From Sphingobium trunci (GTDB lineage: Bacteria; Pseudomonadota; Alphaproteobacteria; Sphingomonadales; Sphingomonadaceae): a stretch of DNA of 64,000 nt. The position numbers and the translations under genes were made by a program. The stretch is taken from positions 33,361 through 97,360 of the forward strand of contig NZ_JAKUJY010000018.1 of the NCBI RefSeq assembly GCF_022664535.1. The letters are read 5' to 3'. Below, piece by piece: positions 34,621-43,029 of this stretch; positions within the stretch are counted from its first letter, which is position 1, and the number at the start of each line of letters is the position of its first letter. The notes below the pieces were generated by a model. The model did no database searches, was not told the DNA's origin, and worked only from the letters and a program-made list of their open reading frames with translations.

Positions 34621-36237
34621 CTATTGGGCGATCTTTCGCCTGATAGCCTCCCTCAGCAGATCCTTGCGCACCTTGCCGGAGGCGGTGCGCGGAAAGTCCT
34701 CGATAAATTCGAAACGTTCCGGGCACTTCTGGCGCGCCAGGCCCGAAGCGAGAACGTGGCTGGTCAGCAGCCTCGCGGCGTCTTCCTGCGCGTTCTTCAG
34801 GATGACGTAGGCGCATACGCCTTCGCCCAGCCGGACATGCGGCATCGCCACCACTGCGGCTTCGGCGACAGCAGGATGGGCGTGCAGCACGTCCTCTATT
34901 TCCTTGGCCGAGATGTTCTCGCCGCCGCGAATGATCAGGTCCTTCTTGCGCCCGGTGATGGTGAGCGCGCCATTGGCGTCGATCCGTCCGATGTCTCCGC
35001 TGCGGAAATAGCCGTCGGGCGTGATCGCCATCGCCGTCTGCTGGGGATCGCCATAGCCCATGAACATGCCCGGTCCCCGTACCAGCACCTCACCATCCTG
35101 CCCCGCCGCTACGGATTGCCCCGAGTCGTCGACGATCGCCAGTTCGTAGTCGATTGCATGACCGTCGCTCGCCGCCGCAAGATCCGGGTAAGTTGCCGGT
35201 GAGAAGCCCTGCGTCGTCTGCGGCACCTCGGAACTGCCGTAGACGCGGTATGCGCAAGGATGGGCCAGCGCCGCGTTGGCCGCATGGATCAACTCCGCCG
35301 GCACCGCCGCACCGCCGCAAGCGAAGCTGCGCAGGCTTGGCAAGGTGCGCTCCGCCTTGCGTGCGGCGGCGCATAGTTCGGTGAGGAACGGCGTGGCGGC
35401 GACAGTGGAGGTGACCGCATGGCGCTCGATCAGTTCGACCGCCGCCTCGGCGTCCCAATATTCCATCAGCACCGCGCGCGCGTCGAACTGGAACGGCTTT
35501 TCCAGCGCGCCCGCATAGCCGGTTATGTGGGTGACGGGAGACGGCATCAGCACCACATCGCGGCCGGGCAGGGCGAGGTGGCGGACCGTCACTTCGAGCA
35601 CGCGCGCCAGCGTGTTGTGCGAATGGAGTACGGCCTTGGGCCGTCCGGTGGTGCCAGAGGTATAGAGCAGCAGCTTGACCGCGTCGGGCCGGCTGCCGGG
35701 CAGATCCCGGCGCAGCTTCCGGCCGTGTGCGATCAGGTCTTCCAATCGTCGTTCCCCGTCCCCCCGGACGAACAGGATATGCCGCAGGTCGGGCAGGGCA
35801 GGGGCGATGCGGGCGACCATCGCGGCATAGTCGATGGAGCGGAACCTCTCCGCCACGAAGAATATGCGGGCGCCGCAGTCCGCGAGCATCTGTTGCACTT
35901 CGGCGTCGCGGTAGATGTGGACGATGGGATTGATCACGAAACCGCCGAGCGAAGCGGCCAGATTGATCACGGCCGCCTCTGTCCAGTTGGGCGTCTGGAA
36001 GCTGATCACTTCGCCCGGCTGCACGCCCAGATCGAGCAGTGCGCGGGCCAGCGCTTCCCCATCGGTGACCAGGCCGGCGTAGGTGGGGCAAGCGGGATCG
36101 CCCAGATAGACCGGCTCGTCGGGTATCGCGTCGGCCCGCTGGCGTGCCCAATCCGCCAGCGTGCGGTCCTGCCAGAACCCCGCGCCGGCGTAGCGGCGCA
36201 GGTGGGCAGGCAGTTCGGTCGGCATGTGGATGGTCAC
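34621..36237 (-). CDS. AMP-forming acyl-CoA synthetase (CoA ligase)
   Basis: 538 residues. ANL-superfamily motifs are complete: LLLYTSGTTGRPKAVLHSH (P-loop), VYGSSEVPQTTQGFS (adenylate binding), GYFRSGDIGRID, the hinge GRKKDLIIRGGENISAKEIE, and TASGKVRKDLLRE with the catalytic Lys. The start is GTG 36237 after AGAGGGA. Closest in style to cyclohexanecarboxylate/medium-chain acyl-CoA ligases. It would activate a carboxylic acid for beta-oxidation-like degradation. It lies downstream of the TetR gene in the same direction, 88 bases on, so the two probably share a transcript and autoregulation. Confidence 0.9.
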   Translation of the reverse strand: MTIHMPTELPAHLRRYAGAGFWQDRTLADWARQRADAIPDEPVYLGDPACPTYAGLVTDGEALARALLDLGVQPGEVISFQTPNWTEAAVINLAASLGGFVINPIVHIYRDAEVQQMLADCGARIFFVAERFRSIDYAAMVARIAPALPDLRHILFVRGDGERRLEDLIAHGRKLRRDLPGSRPDAVKLLLYTSGTTGRPKAVLHSHNTLARVLEVTVRHLALPGRDVVLMPSPVTHITGYAGALEKPFQFDARAVLMEYWDAEAAVELIERHAVTSTVAATPFLTELCAAARKAERTLPSLRSFACGGAAVPAELIHAANAALAHPCAYRVYGSSEVPQTTQGFSPATYPDLAAASDGHAIDYELAIVDDSGQSVAAGQDGEVLVRGPGMFMGYGDPQQTAMAITPDGYFRSGDIGRIDANGALTITGRKKDLIIRGGENISAKEIEDVLHAHPAVAEAAVVAMPHVRLGEGVCAYVILKNAQEDAARLLTSHVLASGLARQKCPERFEFIEDFPRTASGKVRKDLLREAIRRKIAQ

Positions 36238-36325
36238 GTGGCTTCCCTCTCACATATGGCTGGGTTACGGCTTGCTGTGTTGTGGCGGCCCCGCGTGGAC
36301 AACCGGCAAAAGTACCAGTTCGCCG

Positions 36326-37126
36326 TCAGTCGGCCGATGGCTGACTCAGCAGTTCGGTGGCCCTGCGCAGCAGGTCCAGGGCCTCGCGCTGGCGGGCTGC
36401 GCCGCCGTCGTCGCGCGCTGGCGCGCTGTCACTGGTTACGCTCGAGGCCGCGATCCCGCTGCCATCGAGATCGGGCATGCCCCGGCGCAGCCAGAAGGCC
36501 GCAAGGCATTCCTTGAGCATGTCGGTCAACTCTACCTGCCAGCGGGCTGCGTCGCCGGGGAAATGGTGCGCGGCCAGGCCGTTGATGAAGATGGTCACGA
36601 AATAGCGGCCCAGTCGCAATTCGTGGCTGCCGATAGCGGCGAGGGTGGGGAATGCGGCACTGGTTTCCAGATCGAGCGCCTGTTCGTCGGCGATGTGCAG
36701 CTGCGATAATATGGTGCGCAGGCGTTCGTCGGTACGGGCCGCCGATTCCAGCTCCACCATGGCTCGGTGCAACGGCTCGCGCGCCTGCTGCCAAAGCAGG
36801 TCCACGCCCATGTCCAGTTGCAGGCGCGGCGGTGCGTCCGGATCGATCCGGCCGAAGTAGCTACGCCGCCAGCACTCGTGGAGATATTCGATCGCAGCAT
36901 ATTTCAGATCTTCCAGGACCGGAAAATAATATTGGATCTTGCCGCGCGTCATGCCTGTTTCGCGCGCCACCAGTGACATGTTGGTGCCGGCCCAGCCTTG
37001 TGCCGCGATACAGCGCACCACCGCGTCTAGGATCGCCGTGCGCGTTGCGTCGCCGCTCTCGCCGGGCGGATCGCGCCCCTCCGGCACCCGCGTTCCTATT
37101 TCCTGCCGATCCATGCCGCATCCCAT
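36326..37126 (-). CDS. TetR/AcrR-family transcriptional regulator
   Basis: 266 residues from ATG 37126 (ATG 37114 is an alternative; a longer frame upstream lacks a ribosome site). The HTH is TNMSLVARETGMTRGKIQYYF, about residues 48-68. The ligand domain is all helical, with a long C-terminal tail of about 50 residues (SSVTSDSAPARDDGG...) unusual for TetR. It lies upstream of a CoA-ligase gene and divergent from an NTF2-like/AhpD-like operon. The 85-base gap holds a 22-bp motif repeated in another divergent promoter of the island, the best candidate for its operator. Confidence 0.88.
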   Translation of the reverse strand: MGCGMDRQEIGTRVPEGRDPPGESGDATRTAILDAVVRCIAAQGWAGTNMSLVARETGMTRGKIQYYFPVLEDLKYAAIEYLHECWRRSYFGRIDPDAPPRLQLDMGVDLLWQQAREPLHRAMVELESAARTDERLRTILSQLHIADEQALDLETSAAFPTLAAIGSHELRLGRYFVTIFINGLAAHHFPGDAARWQVELTDMLKECLAAFWLRRGMPDLDGSGIAASSVTSDSAPARDDGGAARQREALDLLRRATELLSQPSAD

Positions 37127-37181
37127 CCTGCTTCCCAAATTTGCGAGTGTACGCACGGTCGGCTTGATCGCAAGAGTTGGG

Positions 37182-37203
37182 CATGCATTAATGCTGCTTG
37201 CAA
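37182..37203 (-). promoter_or_regulatory. Shared 22-bp operator candidate, copy A
   Basis: Read on the minus strand: TTGCAAGCAGCA, 4 variable bases, then TGCATG (with T at the second variable position in both copies). It matches copy B at 39784-39805 at 19 of 22 positions. It sits between the divergent TetR and NTF2-like genes, 8 bases before the proposed start at 37212 (or 20 before ATG 37224), a position fit for repression. Confidence 0.65.
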
Positions 37204-37211
37204 ATAAAGCG

Positions 37212-37736
37212 ATGGTGAAGACTATGCTGGACGCTGGCAATGCCACGCTGGAACGGCTTTGCGCCGAACGGGACTGTATCCGGCTGCTTCATGCCTATGG
37301 CCGCGCGATTGACTGGCAGGACCGCGAAGGGCTTGCCGGTCTGTTCTGGCCCGATGCGACAATCGACTTGGGTTTCTTCGCCGGAGGCGGGGTTGAGGTG
37401 GTCGAGTTCCTGCTGGCCAACGCCGTTCGTTCTCAGCGCCGTTTCCATATGACCTCGAATATCCTCCTGCGCGTCGAAGGCGCCAGCGCTTTGGCGGATA
37501 GCTGCTGCGTGACGCATGCCGTCGGCCCGGACAAGGCACGGGGACAAGGCTGGCAGTTGTTCCTGGGCCGATATCTCGACCGCCTTGAACGGCGCGGCGG
37601 CGAATGGCGTTTTGCCGAGCGCCGGTTCCTACTCAATGGCTATCACGAGGGCGCACAGGATGAGCCTTCGCCGCTGGCAGAGGTGCCCCGCGCAGCCGGT
37701 CTTACCCCCGATCATCCACAGTTCCGCTTCCGCTGA
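37212..37736 (+). CDS. NTF2-like / SnoaL-like protein
   Basis: 174 residues from ATG 37212; ATG 37224 is the alternative and would place the operator motif further from the start. First helix ERLCAERDCIRLLHAYGRAIDWQDREGLAGLFWPDATIDLG is the SnoaL pattern, with the Tyr/Asp pair often used in catalysis; closing strands LFLGRYLDRLERRGGEWRFAERRFLLNG. It is followed 22 bases later by an AhpD-like gene, so the two form an operon, divergent from TetR. Confidence 0.82.
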   Translation: MVKTMLDAGNATLERLCAERDCIRLLHAYGRAIDWQDREGLAGLFWPDATIDLGFFAGGGVEVVEFLLANAVRSQRRFHMTSNILLRVEGASALADSCCVTHAVGPDKARGQGWQLFLGRYLDRLERRGGEWRFAERRFLLNGYHEGAQDEPSPLAEVPRAAGLTPDHPQFRFR

Positions 37737-37758
37737 TTTGTTTTCAGGAGACATTCCG

Positions 37759-38355
37759 ATGGCCCGCATTGCGACCCTTCCCCTTTCCGAATGGCGGCCC
37801 GACTTGCGCGAAATGGTGGGCGGAGACAGCGCCACTCTGGTCGAGCAGGGTCCGATCCGCGTGCTGGCGCACAATCCGGATCTTGCCGCAGGCGTGCTGA
37901 CTTTCGGGGGACTCCTCTACAGGTCCACCAGTCTGTCGCGCAGGCTGGTCGAACTGGTGCGCTTGCGCGTTGCGTTCCATAACCAATGCCGCAGCTGCAT
38001 GGCGATCCGCTACCAGTCCGCGCTGGACGACGGCCTCAGCGAAGGGGCGGTCTGCTCGCTTGAACGGCCCAGGGAGGCGGACGATCTCTCGCCCGCGGAG
38101 AAGGCGGCGCTGGCCTATGCGGACATTTCCTCCACCAATCATTTTGCCATCGACGAGGCCACGTTCGCAGCGTTGCGCCCGCACTTCTCGGAGCGCGAGA
38201 TTGTCGAGCTGGGGGCCTTCATTGCCTTCTTCATCGGCTTTGGCCGGCTGTCGGCCGCCTGGCACTTGATCGACGACCTGCCCGAAGCCTATCAGCGCGA
38301 GGACGGCATGGCGATCGCACCGTGGCGCGAGGAGGCGCTGCAGGTTCGGGGCTAG
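37759..38355 (+). CDS. Carboxymuconolactone decarboxylase / AhpD-like protein
   Basis: 198 residues with the CMD fold. LVELVRLRVAFHNQCRSCMAIRYQSAL contains the C-x-x-C pair (CRSC) and a following basic/His region of the AhpD type. The second half, ADISSTNHFAIDEATFAALRPHFSEREIVELGAFIAFFIGFGRLSAAWHL, completes the domain. The CxxC suggests a thiol-peroxidase-like or disulfide-relay role, though many such genes in catabolic clusters have no tested function. ATG 37759 has CAGGAG upstream. It converges on the P450 gene. Confidence 0.85.
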   Translation: MARIATLPLSEWRPDLREMVGGDSATLVEQGPIRVLAHNPDLAAGVLTFGGLLYRSTSLSRRLVELVRLRVAFHNQCRSCMAIRYQSALDDGLSEGAVCSLERPREADDLSPAEKAALAYADISSTNHFAIDEATFAALRPHFSEREIVELGAFIAFFIGFGRLSAAWHLIDDLPEAYQREDGMAIAPWREEALQVRG

Positions 38356-38357
38356 GG

Positions 38358-38375
38358 GCGAGCCGCCAGGCTCGC
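38358..38375. terminator. Short hairpin between convergent AhpD-like and P450 genes
   Basis: 7-bp stem GCGAGCC / GGCTCGC with a 4-base loop, two bases after the AhpD-like stop. No T-tract, so it is a weak or Rho-assisted terminator. Confidence 0.4.
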
Positions 38376-38513
38376 GCTCGTGCCAGGGCAAAACTGGAGC
38401 AGATCGCATCCCCCAGCGCTTCGGCAGCGCGCGCGAGCCCGATGGCTCCCTTGCGGGAATTCAATCCCGACACGAAATCGCTTTGACGCGCAAGGGAGGA
38501 CGGGGGAACCCGC

Positions 38514-39770
38514 TTATCCCGGTACTGCCGTTACCTCGTCATAGCCGATGTGCAGCTCCTTCAGCGCGCGCAGCACGAAGCCGGGATGGTGTTCGAAGCT
38601 GTTGCGCCCTTCGGCCAGGTGCAGGTTCGCCAGCCGCGTGATGATCGCCTCGATCGCGATTTGCATTTCCAGCCGGGACAGGCCCGAGCCGGGGCAGTGA
38701 TGCTCCGCCTGGCTGAAGGCCATGTGGCGCATGGCGTTGGGCCGGTCGAAGCGGATGCAGTCGGGTTCATGGAACACGTCCGGATCGCGATTGGCGGCGG
38801 CGAAGCGCATGTGGATGGTTGCACCCCTGGGGATTGGCACGCCGCCAATTTCGGTGTCGCGCGTGGCGGTGCGGTAGAGGCCCTGGGTCGGCGATTCGAG
38901 CCGCAGGACTTCCTCGACGAAGCCCTTGATGCGGGACGGATCGGCGCGCAGGGCGTCGTGGACCGACGGATCACGCAGCATCAGCCAAAGCGCGGAGGCG
39001 AGGGCGAAGGCGGTGGTCTCGTTGCCGCCGATATAGAGATGGTCGATCATGGAGATGATTTCCCCGTCGTCGAGCGGGCGGTCGTCCAGTTCGGCATGGG
39101 CAAGTTCGGCAATGATGTCCTCTCGCGGGTCGGCACGGCGGGCATCGATGTGCCGTTTCAGATAGTGCTGGAATTCCACGCCCTGCTCGGCGACCCAGAT
39201 TTCCTGTTCGCGGCTGAGGCCGCGTGCGAAAGGCAGCGCCCAGGCGAAGGACCAGCGCTTGAGATCCGCATGATCCTCGTGCGGGAGGCCGAGCAGGTCG
39301 GTAATCACCGCAGCCGGGAGCGGCTCTGCGAAGGCGGCGATGAATTCCACCTCGCCGCTGGCGGGCAAGGCATCGATCAACCGGTGGACGTGCCGCTCGA
39401 TCAGCGGACGGCTCGCCTCCAGCCGGGCGCCGGTGAAGAAGTGATTGACCAGGGCCCGGAACCTCTTGTGTTCGGGCGGATCGACCGAGAGCGGGAAGGC
39501 TTTGGGCCAGCCGCGCTCCCGATAGATGCTATTGGCTTCCGGACAGAGCAGTAGAGGCTCGCCGCCATGCCTGTCAGCCTGGTTGGAAAAATGCTCGCTG
39601 TTGCGCACGACCCTGGCGATGTCGTCATAGCGGGTGAGTATGTAGAGGCTGGTCCCCGGCACGTGATAGACCGGCGCTCGTTCCCGCAACTGCCGATAGG
39701 TTTCGAACCATGTCTTGTTCGCCTCTGGGCCGAACAGATCGGGTTCCATATGTGGCAAGGTCCCCTCCAT
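38514..39770 (-). CDS. Cytochrome P450
   Basis: 418 residues, bacterial class I P450 length. I-helix IGGNETT (proton-relay Thr), K-helix E-x-x-R in EEVLRLESP, and the heme loop FSQAEHHCPGSGLSRLE with Cys359. The motif keeps the Cys-x-G core but starts FSQAEHH instead of the usual FGxGxHx. Expected reaction is hydroxylation of a hydrophobic substrate using ferredoxin and ferredoxin reductase; neither gene lies in the window. It is divergent from the ABM/SDR operon; the operator motif copy B lies 13 bases before ATG 39770 (a later ATG at 39749 is also possible). Confidence 0.9.
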   Translation of the reverse strand: MEGTLPHMEPDLFGPEANKTWFETYRQLRERAPVYHVPGTSLYILTRYDDIARVVRNSEHFSNQADRHGGEPLLLCPEANSIYRERGWPKAFPLSVDPPEHKRFRALVNHFFTGARLEASRPLIERHVHRLIDALPASGEVEFIAAFAEPLPAAVITDLLGLPHEDHADLKRWSFAWALPFARGLSREQEIWVAEQGVEFQHYLKRHIDARRADPREDIIAELAHAELDDRPLDDGEIISMIDHLYIGGNETTAFALASALWLMLRDPSVHDALRADPSRIKGFVEEVLRLESPTQGLYRTATRDTEIGGVPIPRGATIHMRFAAANRDPDVFHEPDCIRFDRPNAMRHMAFSQAEHHCPGSGLSRLEMQIAIEAIITRLANLHLAEGRNSFEHHPGFVLRALKELHIGYDEVTAVPG

Positions 39771-39783
39771 CGCGTGATAGTGA

Positions 39784-39805
39784 TTGCAAGCAGCACTGCT
39801 GCATG
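39784..39805 (+). promoter_or_regulatory. Shared 22-bp operator candidate, copy B
   Basis: TTGCAAGCAGCA, CTGC, then TGCATG, matching copy A at 37182-37203 (opposite strand). It contains a 13-base palindrome GCAGCA-C-TGCTGC (39790-39802). Located between the divergent P450 and ABM-domain genes, so one bound TetR dimer could control both. Confidence 0.65.
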
Positions 39806-39862
39806 TTAATGAAGCGTGGCAGACCGGACGGCAACTAACAAAAAACAGCTGCGGGAGAAGGT

Positions 39863-40297
39863 ATGGCGACTTGCCTCGTGCACATGCGTGTGAAGGACGG
39901 CCAGGCGGCGGCGTTCGAAGCGTTGGCGCGGCGGCTCCATGCGGCTTCGATGGAGCAGGAGCCAGGCATGCGCCGCTATGAATATTGGCGTGGGCGCGAA
40001 CCGGGAAGCTACTATTGCCTCGAGTCTTTCGATGATTATGCGGGCTTCCTCGCGCATGAAACGGCGCCGTATCACGAAGCGGCTGCTGAGCCGATCATGG
40101 CGATGATCGAGCATTTCGATCTCGAATGGGTCGATCCGCTGGCTGGCGCGTCGCCGCTAGGCATGTCGAACGAACAGCCGTTGCCGGTCGATGCCGGGGA
40201 GCGAACCCGGCTCTATGCGGAGATGTTCCCGCTCGTGCTCGCCTCCTGGTGGAAGACCCTGCGCGATGCGCCTGCCGTCCTGGAGCCCGGGCTGTGA
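39863..40297 (+). CDS. ABM-domain (antibiotic biosynthesis monooxygenase-like) protein
   Basis: 144 residues. The first 90 form a ferredoxin-like ABM domain: CLVHMRVKDGQAAAFEALARRLHAASMEQEPGMRRYEYWRG then YYCLESFDDYAGFLAHETAPYH, with His/Glu at the usual helix ends. The C-terminal 50 residues are an extra tail. The family includes cofactor-free monooxygenases and heme-degrading enzymes, plus many of unknown function. A good ribosome site (GGGAGAAGG) precedes ATG 39863. It overlaps the SDR gene (GTGA). Confidence 0.78.
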   Translation: MATCLVHMRVKDGQAAAFEALARRLHAASMEQEPGMRRYEYWRGREPGSYYCLESFDDYAGFLAHETAPYHEAAAEPIMAMIEHFDLEWVDPLAGASPLGMSNEQPLPVDAGERTRLYAEMFPLVLASWWKTLRDAPAVLEPGL

Positions 40298-41037
40298 GGG
40301 GGCGGGTTGAAGGCAAGGTCGTACTCGTCACTGGTGCGGGGCGGGGGCAGGGCGCGGCGCATGCGCGCCTGCTTGCGGCTGAAGGGGCGACCGTCATCGT
40401 CACCGATATTCACAAGGACGAGGCAGCGGCGGTGGCGGGGGCAATCGGCGACGCGAGCTGGCACGCCCGGCTCGACGTCGCCGATCAGGCCTCATGGGCC
40501 GAACTCGGCGCACGCATCGAGGACCGGCATGGGCGGCTCGACGGGCTGGTCAACAATGCCGGCATTGCCGTGATGGCGGACCTGTGGGCGACCGACCTTG
40601 GCCTGTTCGAGCGGATCGTGGCGATCAATCAGACCGGCACCTACCTCGGGATGCGGTTCGGCGCGGAACTGATGAAGCGGTCGGGAGGCGGTTCGATCGT
40701 GAATGTGTCCTCGATCGCTGGCAGCAGGGCCGATCCGCTGTTCCTGGCCTATACCGGCACCAAGTGGGCGGTGCGCGGCCTGTCCCGTGCCGCCGCGCGC
40801 ACGCTGGCGCCCGATGCCATCCGCGTGAACGTGGTGCTGCCTGGCATTATCGACACGCCGATGCTGACCGAGGCGCTGCCGGAACTGGACGTAGCCGCCT
40901 TTGGCGCTCAGACGGCGCCGCTCGGCCGGACCGGGCAACCTGTCGACGTGGCGCGTGCCGTCCTGTTCCTCATTTCCGATGAGAGCGCCTACATGACCGG
41001 CGCTGAACTCATCGTGGATGGAGGAGTGACGGCGTGA
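40294..41037 (+). CDS. SDR family NAD(P)-dependent oxidoreductase
   Basis: 247 residues from GTG 40294, which overlaps the ABM stop. TGAGRGQGAAHA cofactor motif, NNAG (VNNAGIAVM), catalytic Ser in NVSSIAGSRADP and Y-x3-K in LAYTGTKWA, and the usual ending MTGAELIVDGG. A fully canonical 3-ketoacyl-type/alcohol dehydrogenase, likely oxidising a hydroxyl formed by the neighbouring P450 or Rieske enzymes (inference). It converges on the MDR reductase gene with 11 bases between. Confidence 0.9.
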   Translation: MRGRVEGKVVLVTGAGRGQGAAHARLLAAEGATVIVTDIHKDEAAAVAGAIGDASWHARLDVADQASWAELGARIEDRHGRLDGLVNNAGIAVMADLWATDLGLFERIVAINQTGTYLGMRFGAELMKRSGGGSIVNVSSIAGSRADPLFLAYTGTKWAVRGLSRAAARTLAPDAIRVNVVLPGIIDTPMLTEALPELDVAAFGAQTAPLGRTGQPVDVARAVLFLISDESAYMTGAELIVDGGVTA

Positions 41038-41048
41038 TGTGCGGTCGG

Positions 41049-42047
41049 CTAGAGCTTGAGAAGCTGCTTGCCCCGGTTCTGTCCCGTGAAGAGTCGCATG
41101 AGCGTGGCGGGGGCGTTTTCAAAGCCGTGCTGGATATCCTCGCGGTAGGTCAGACGGCCATCCCGGACCAGTCCTTCCAGCCGCGCGCGGATGGCGGGAA
41201 ACTCGTTCGCCCAGTCGAGTACGATGAACCCGGCCATACTGGCGCGGCGGAACACGAGGTTGAAATAGTTGGTGGGACCGATCGGCAATCCCCCATTTAC
41301 ATTGCGGCTGATCCCGCCGCAGATCACCGCCCGTGCGCCGTTCGCCAGATGGCCCAGCATAGCGTCCAGGATGCGGCCGCCGACATTGTCGAACACCACG
41401 TCTGCACCGTCTGGGCACTGCGCGGCGATCTGCTCCGCAAGCGATCCGGCGCGATAGTCGATGGCGGCATCGAAGCCGGCGTCCTCGACCAGCCAGCGGC
41501 ACTTTTCAGCGCCTCCGGCGATGCCGACCACGCGCGCACCGGCGATCCGCGCAAGCTGGCCAACGACCGACCCCGTCGCTCCCGCCGCGCCGGATACCAA
41601 TACGGTGTCGCCGGGCAACGGACATCCGCGCTTGAACAGGCCGCACCACGCGGTAAGGCCGGTGATGCCGAGGATCGAAAGCATGGCCGTGGGCGGCAGT
41701 GTCGTGGAGATCTTCTCTATCCCGCTACCGTCCGCCACATGATGTTCGATCCATCCGGTCGTGCCGACCACCCAGTCGCCCGGCATGAAGTCGGGGTGAC
41801 GGCTTGCCACGACTTCGCTTATCGCGCTGCCGCGCATGACATCGCCCATTGCCATCGGCGCGACATAGTCGGCAATATTTTCCATCCATCCCTTCTGCGC
41901 AGGATCGAAGCCCAGATAGCGCGTGGCAAGCAGCATCTGGCCGTCACCGGGCGAGGGGATATCCGCCGTGACCAGGCGGAAGTCGTCCAACCGGACGGGC
42001 CGCCCCCGCGGATGCGCGTTCAAAAGCCATTGGCGTGTCGTCGGCAT
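41049..42047 (-). CDS. Zinc-independent NADP-dependent MDR oxidoreductase (double-bond reductase type)
   Basis: 332 residues from ATG 42047, supported by GGAAAGG upstream; a longer frame exists but does not match the family. No zinc ligands. The Rossmann motif VLVSGAAGATGSVVGQLARIAGARVVGIAGG and the family signatures LGITGLTAW, FDNVGG and NYFNLVFRR are those of the leukotriene-B4-dehydrogenase/alkenal-reductase (curcumin reductase-like) family. Expected reaction is NADPH reduction of an alpha,beta-enone. It is divergent from the LuxR-type gene (134-base gap). Confidence 0.9.
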   Translation of the reverse strand: MPTTRQWLLNAHPRGRPVRLDDFRLVTADIPSPGDGQMLLATRYLGFDPAQKGWMENIADYVAPMAMGDVMRGSAISEVVASRHPDFMPGDWVVGTTGWIEHHVADGSGIEKISTTLPPTAMLSILGITGLTAWCGLFKRGCPLPGDTVLVSGAAGATGSVVGQLARIAGARVVGIAGGAEKCRWLVEDAGFDAAIDYRAGSLAEQIAAQCPDGADVVFDNVGGRILDAMLGHLANGARAVICGGISRNVNGGLPIGPTNYFNLVFRRASMAGFIVLDWANEFPAIRARLEGLVRDGRLTYREDIQHGFENAPATLMRLFTGQNRGKQLLKL

Positions 42048-42180
42048 GCGAAGCCTTTCCGTTTCGATCAGGCCGACCATCGCCCGGGGTGGATGAGGGC
42101 CGCCACACGCAAAAGTGACAGGCCCTGCTACAGGCAAAAACGTCGCGACAAGTGGTAAGAGCGAGAGAGAGGAAAAGCTC

Positions 42181-42981
42181 ATGGGCGCAATCATTGACAG
42201 CCGGATCGGACTGGATGCGGAAAGCTGGATCGAACGGGCAATCGTGCGGGACGTACAGGATATCCGCCGGGCCGCGATCAGCATCCGCGATTTCGCGGGC
42301 TGCCACGGGCTGAGGTCCGCACTGTGCGCGAACATCGCGTCCAAAGAGGTGATGACCGACGCCGACGGGGTCGTCCTGGCCTCGGACGTGTTCGGTTGGG
42401 CGGCAGATGGCGAGCGCTGGTGGGAAGACCCGCGGCTGGCGCTTCATTCGCTGCTGCCGCGCGCCTGTCGCTATGAAAGCGAGCCCTTCTGGTGCAACGC
42501 GAACGGGTTCTTCACGACCACGTTCAACCCTTATCTGCAGGAGATCGATACCGCGCGCTTCTTCGAATCGCAGTTCGCGCTCAGGGCCGCGATCGTCGTG
42601 CCGGTGCATCTGCCTTTCGCACAGGTGTCGGCCAACAGCTTCGTGCCCGCCGACCCCCTTGTGGACGATCTGGGTGAAGTGTTCGAACGGATCGGCGACA
42701 CGCTGGCCGCGATGACGCGACGGTTCATTACCGGCTATATCGCGGCAAGGCGACCGAAGCGGCGCATCCCGTCAGGCTGCGAACTCTCCAAGCGGGAGGT
42801 GGAATGCCTGCACTGGGCAGCCATCGGCAAGACCGACAGCGAGATTGCGACGATCATCGAACTCAGCCATGCGACGATCCGCTATCACATCAACCGCGCC
42901 AGCGAGAAGCTGAACGCGGTCAATCGAGCGCAGACCGTCTTCAAGGCCGGGCAATTGGGCTATCTGGGCGCCAGCGCCTGA
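42181..42981 (+). CDS. LuxR-family regulator with autoinducer-domain-like N-terminus
   Basis: 266 residues from ATG 42181 (AGGAAAAG upstream). The N-terminal ligand domain spans about residues 20-190, with WWEDPRLALHSLLPRA in the position of the autoinducer-binding W...DP motif. The pocket Gly normally found later is not evident, since that stretch reads VPVHLPFAQVSANSF. The C-terminal GerE HTH is at about 201-260: LSKREVECLHWAAIGKTDSEIA and ATIRYHINRASEKLNAVNRAQTV. No luxI gene is near, so it is probably a LuxR solo sensing a non-AHL ligand such as the pathway substrate. It precedes the Rieske genes by 48 bases and probably activates them. Confidence 0.82.
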   Translation: MGAIIDSRIGLDAESWIERAIVRDVQDIRRAAISIRDFAGCHGLRSALCANIASKEVMTDADGVVLASDVFGWAADGERWWEDPRLALHSLLPRACRYESEPFWCNANGFFTTTFNPYLQEIDTARFFESQFALRAAIVVPVHLPFAQVSANSFVPADPLVDDLGEVFERIGDTLAAMTRRFITGYIAARRPKRRIPSGCELSKREVECLHWAAIGKTDSEIATIIELSHATIRYHINRASEKLNAVNRAQTVFKAGQLGYLGASA

Positions 42982-43029
42982 CGCCGCCCTCCTCAAAAGC
43001 GCTAGCTAACCTTCGGCGCTGATCGTGCA

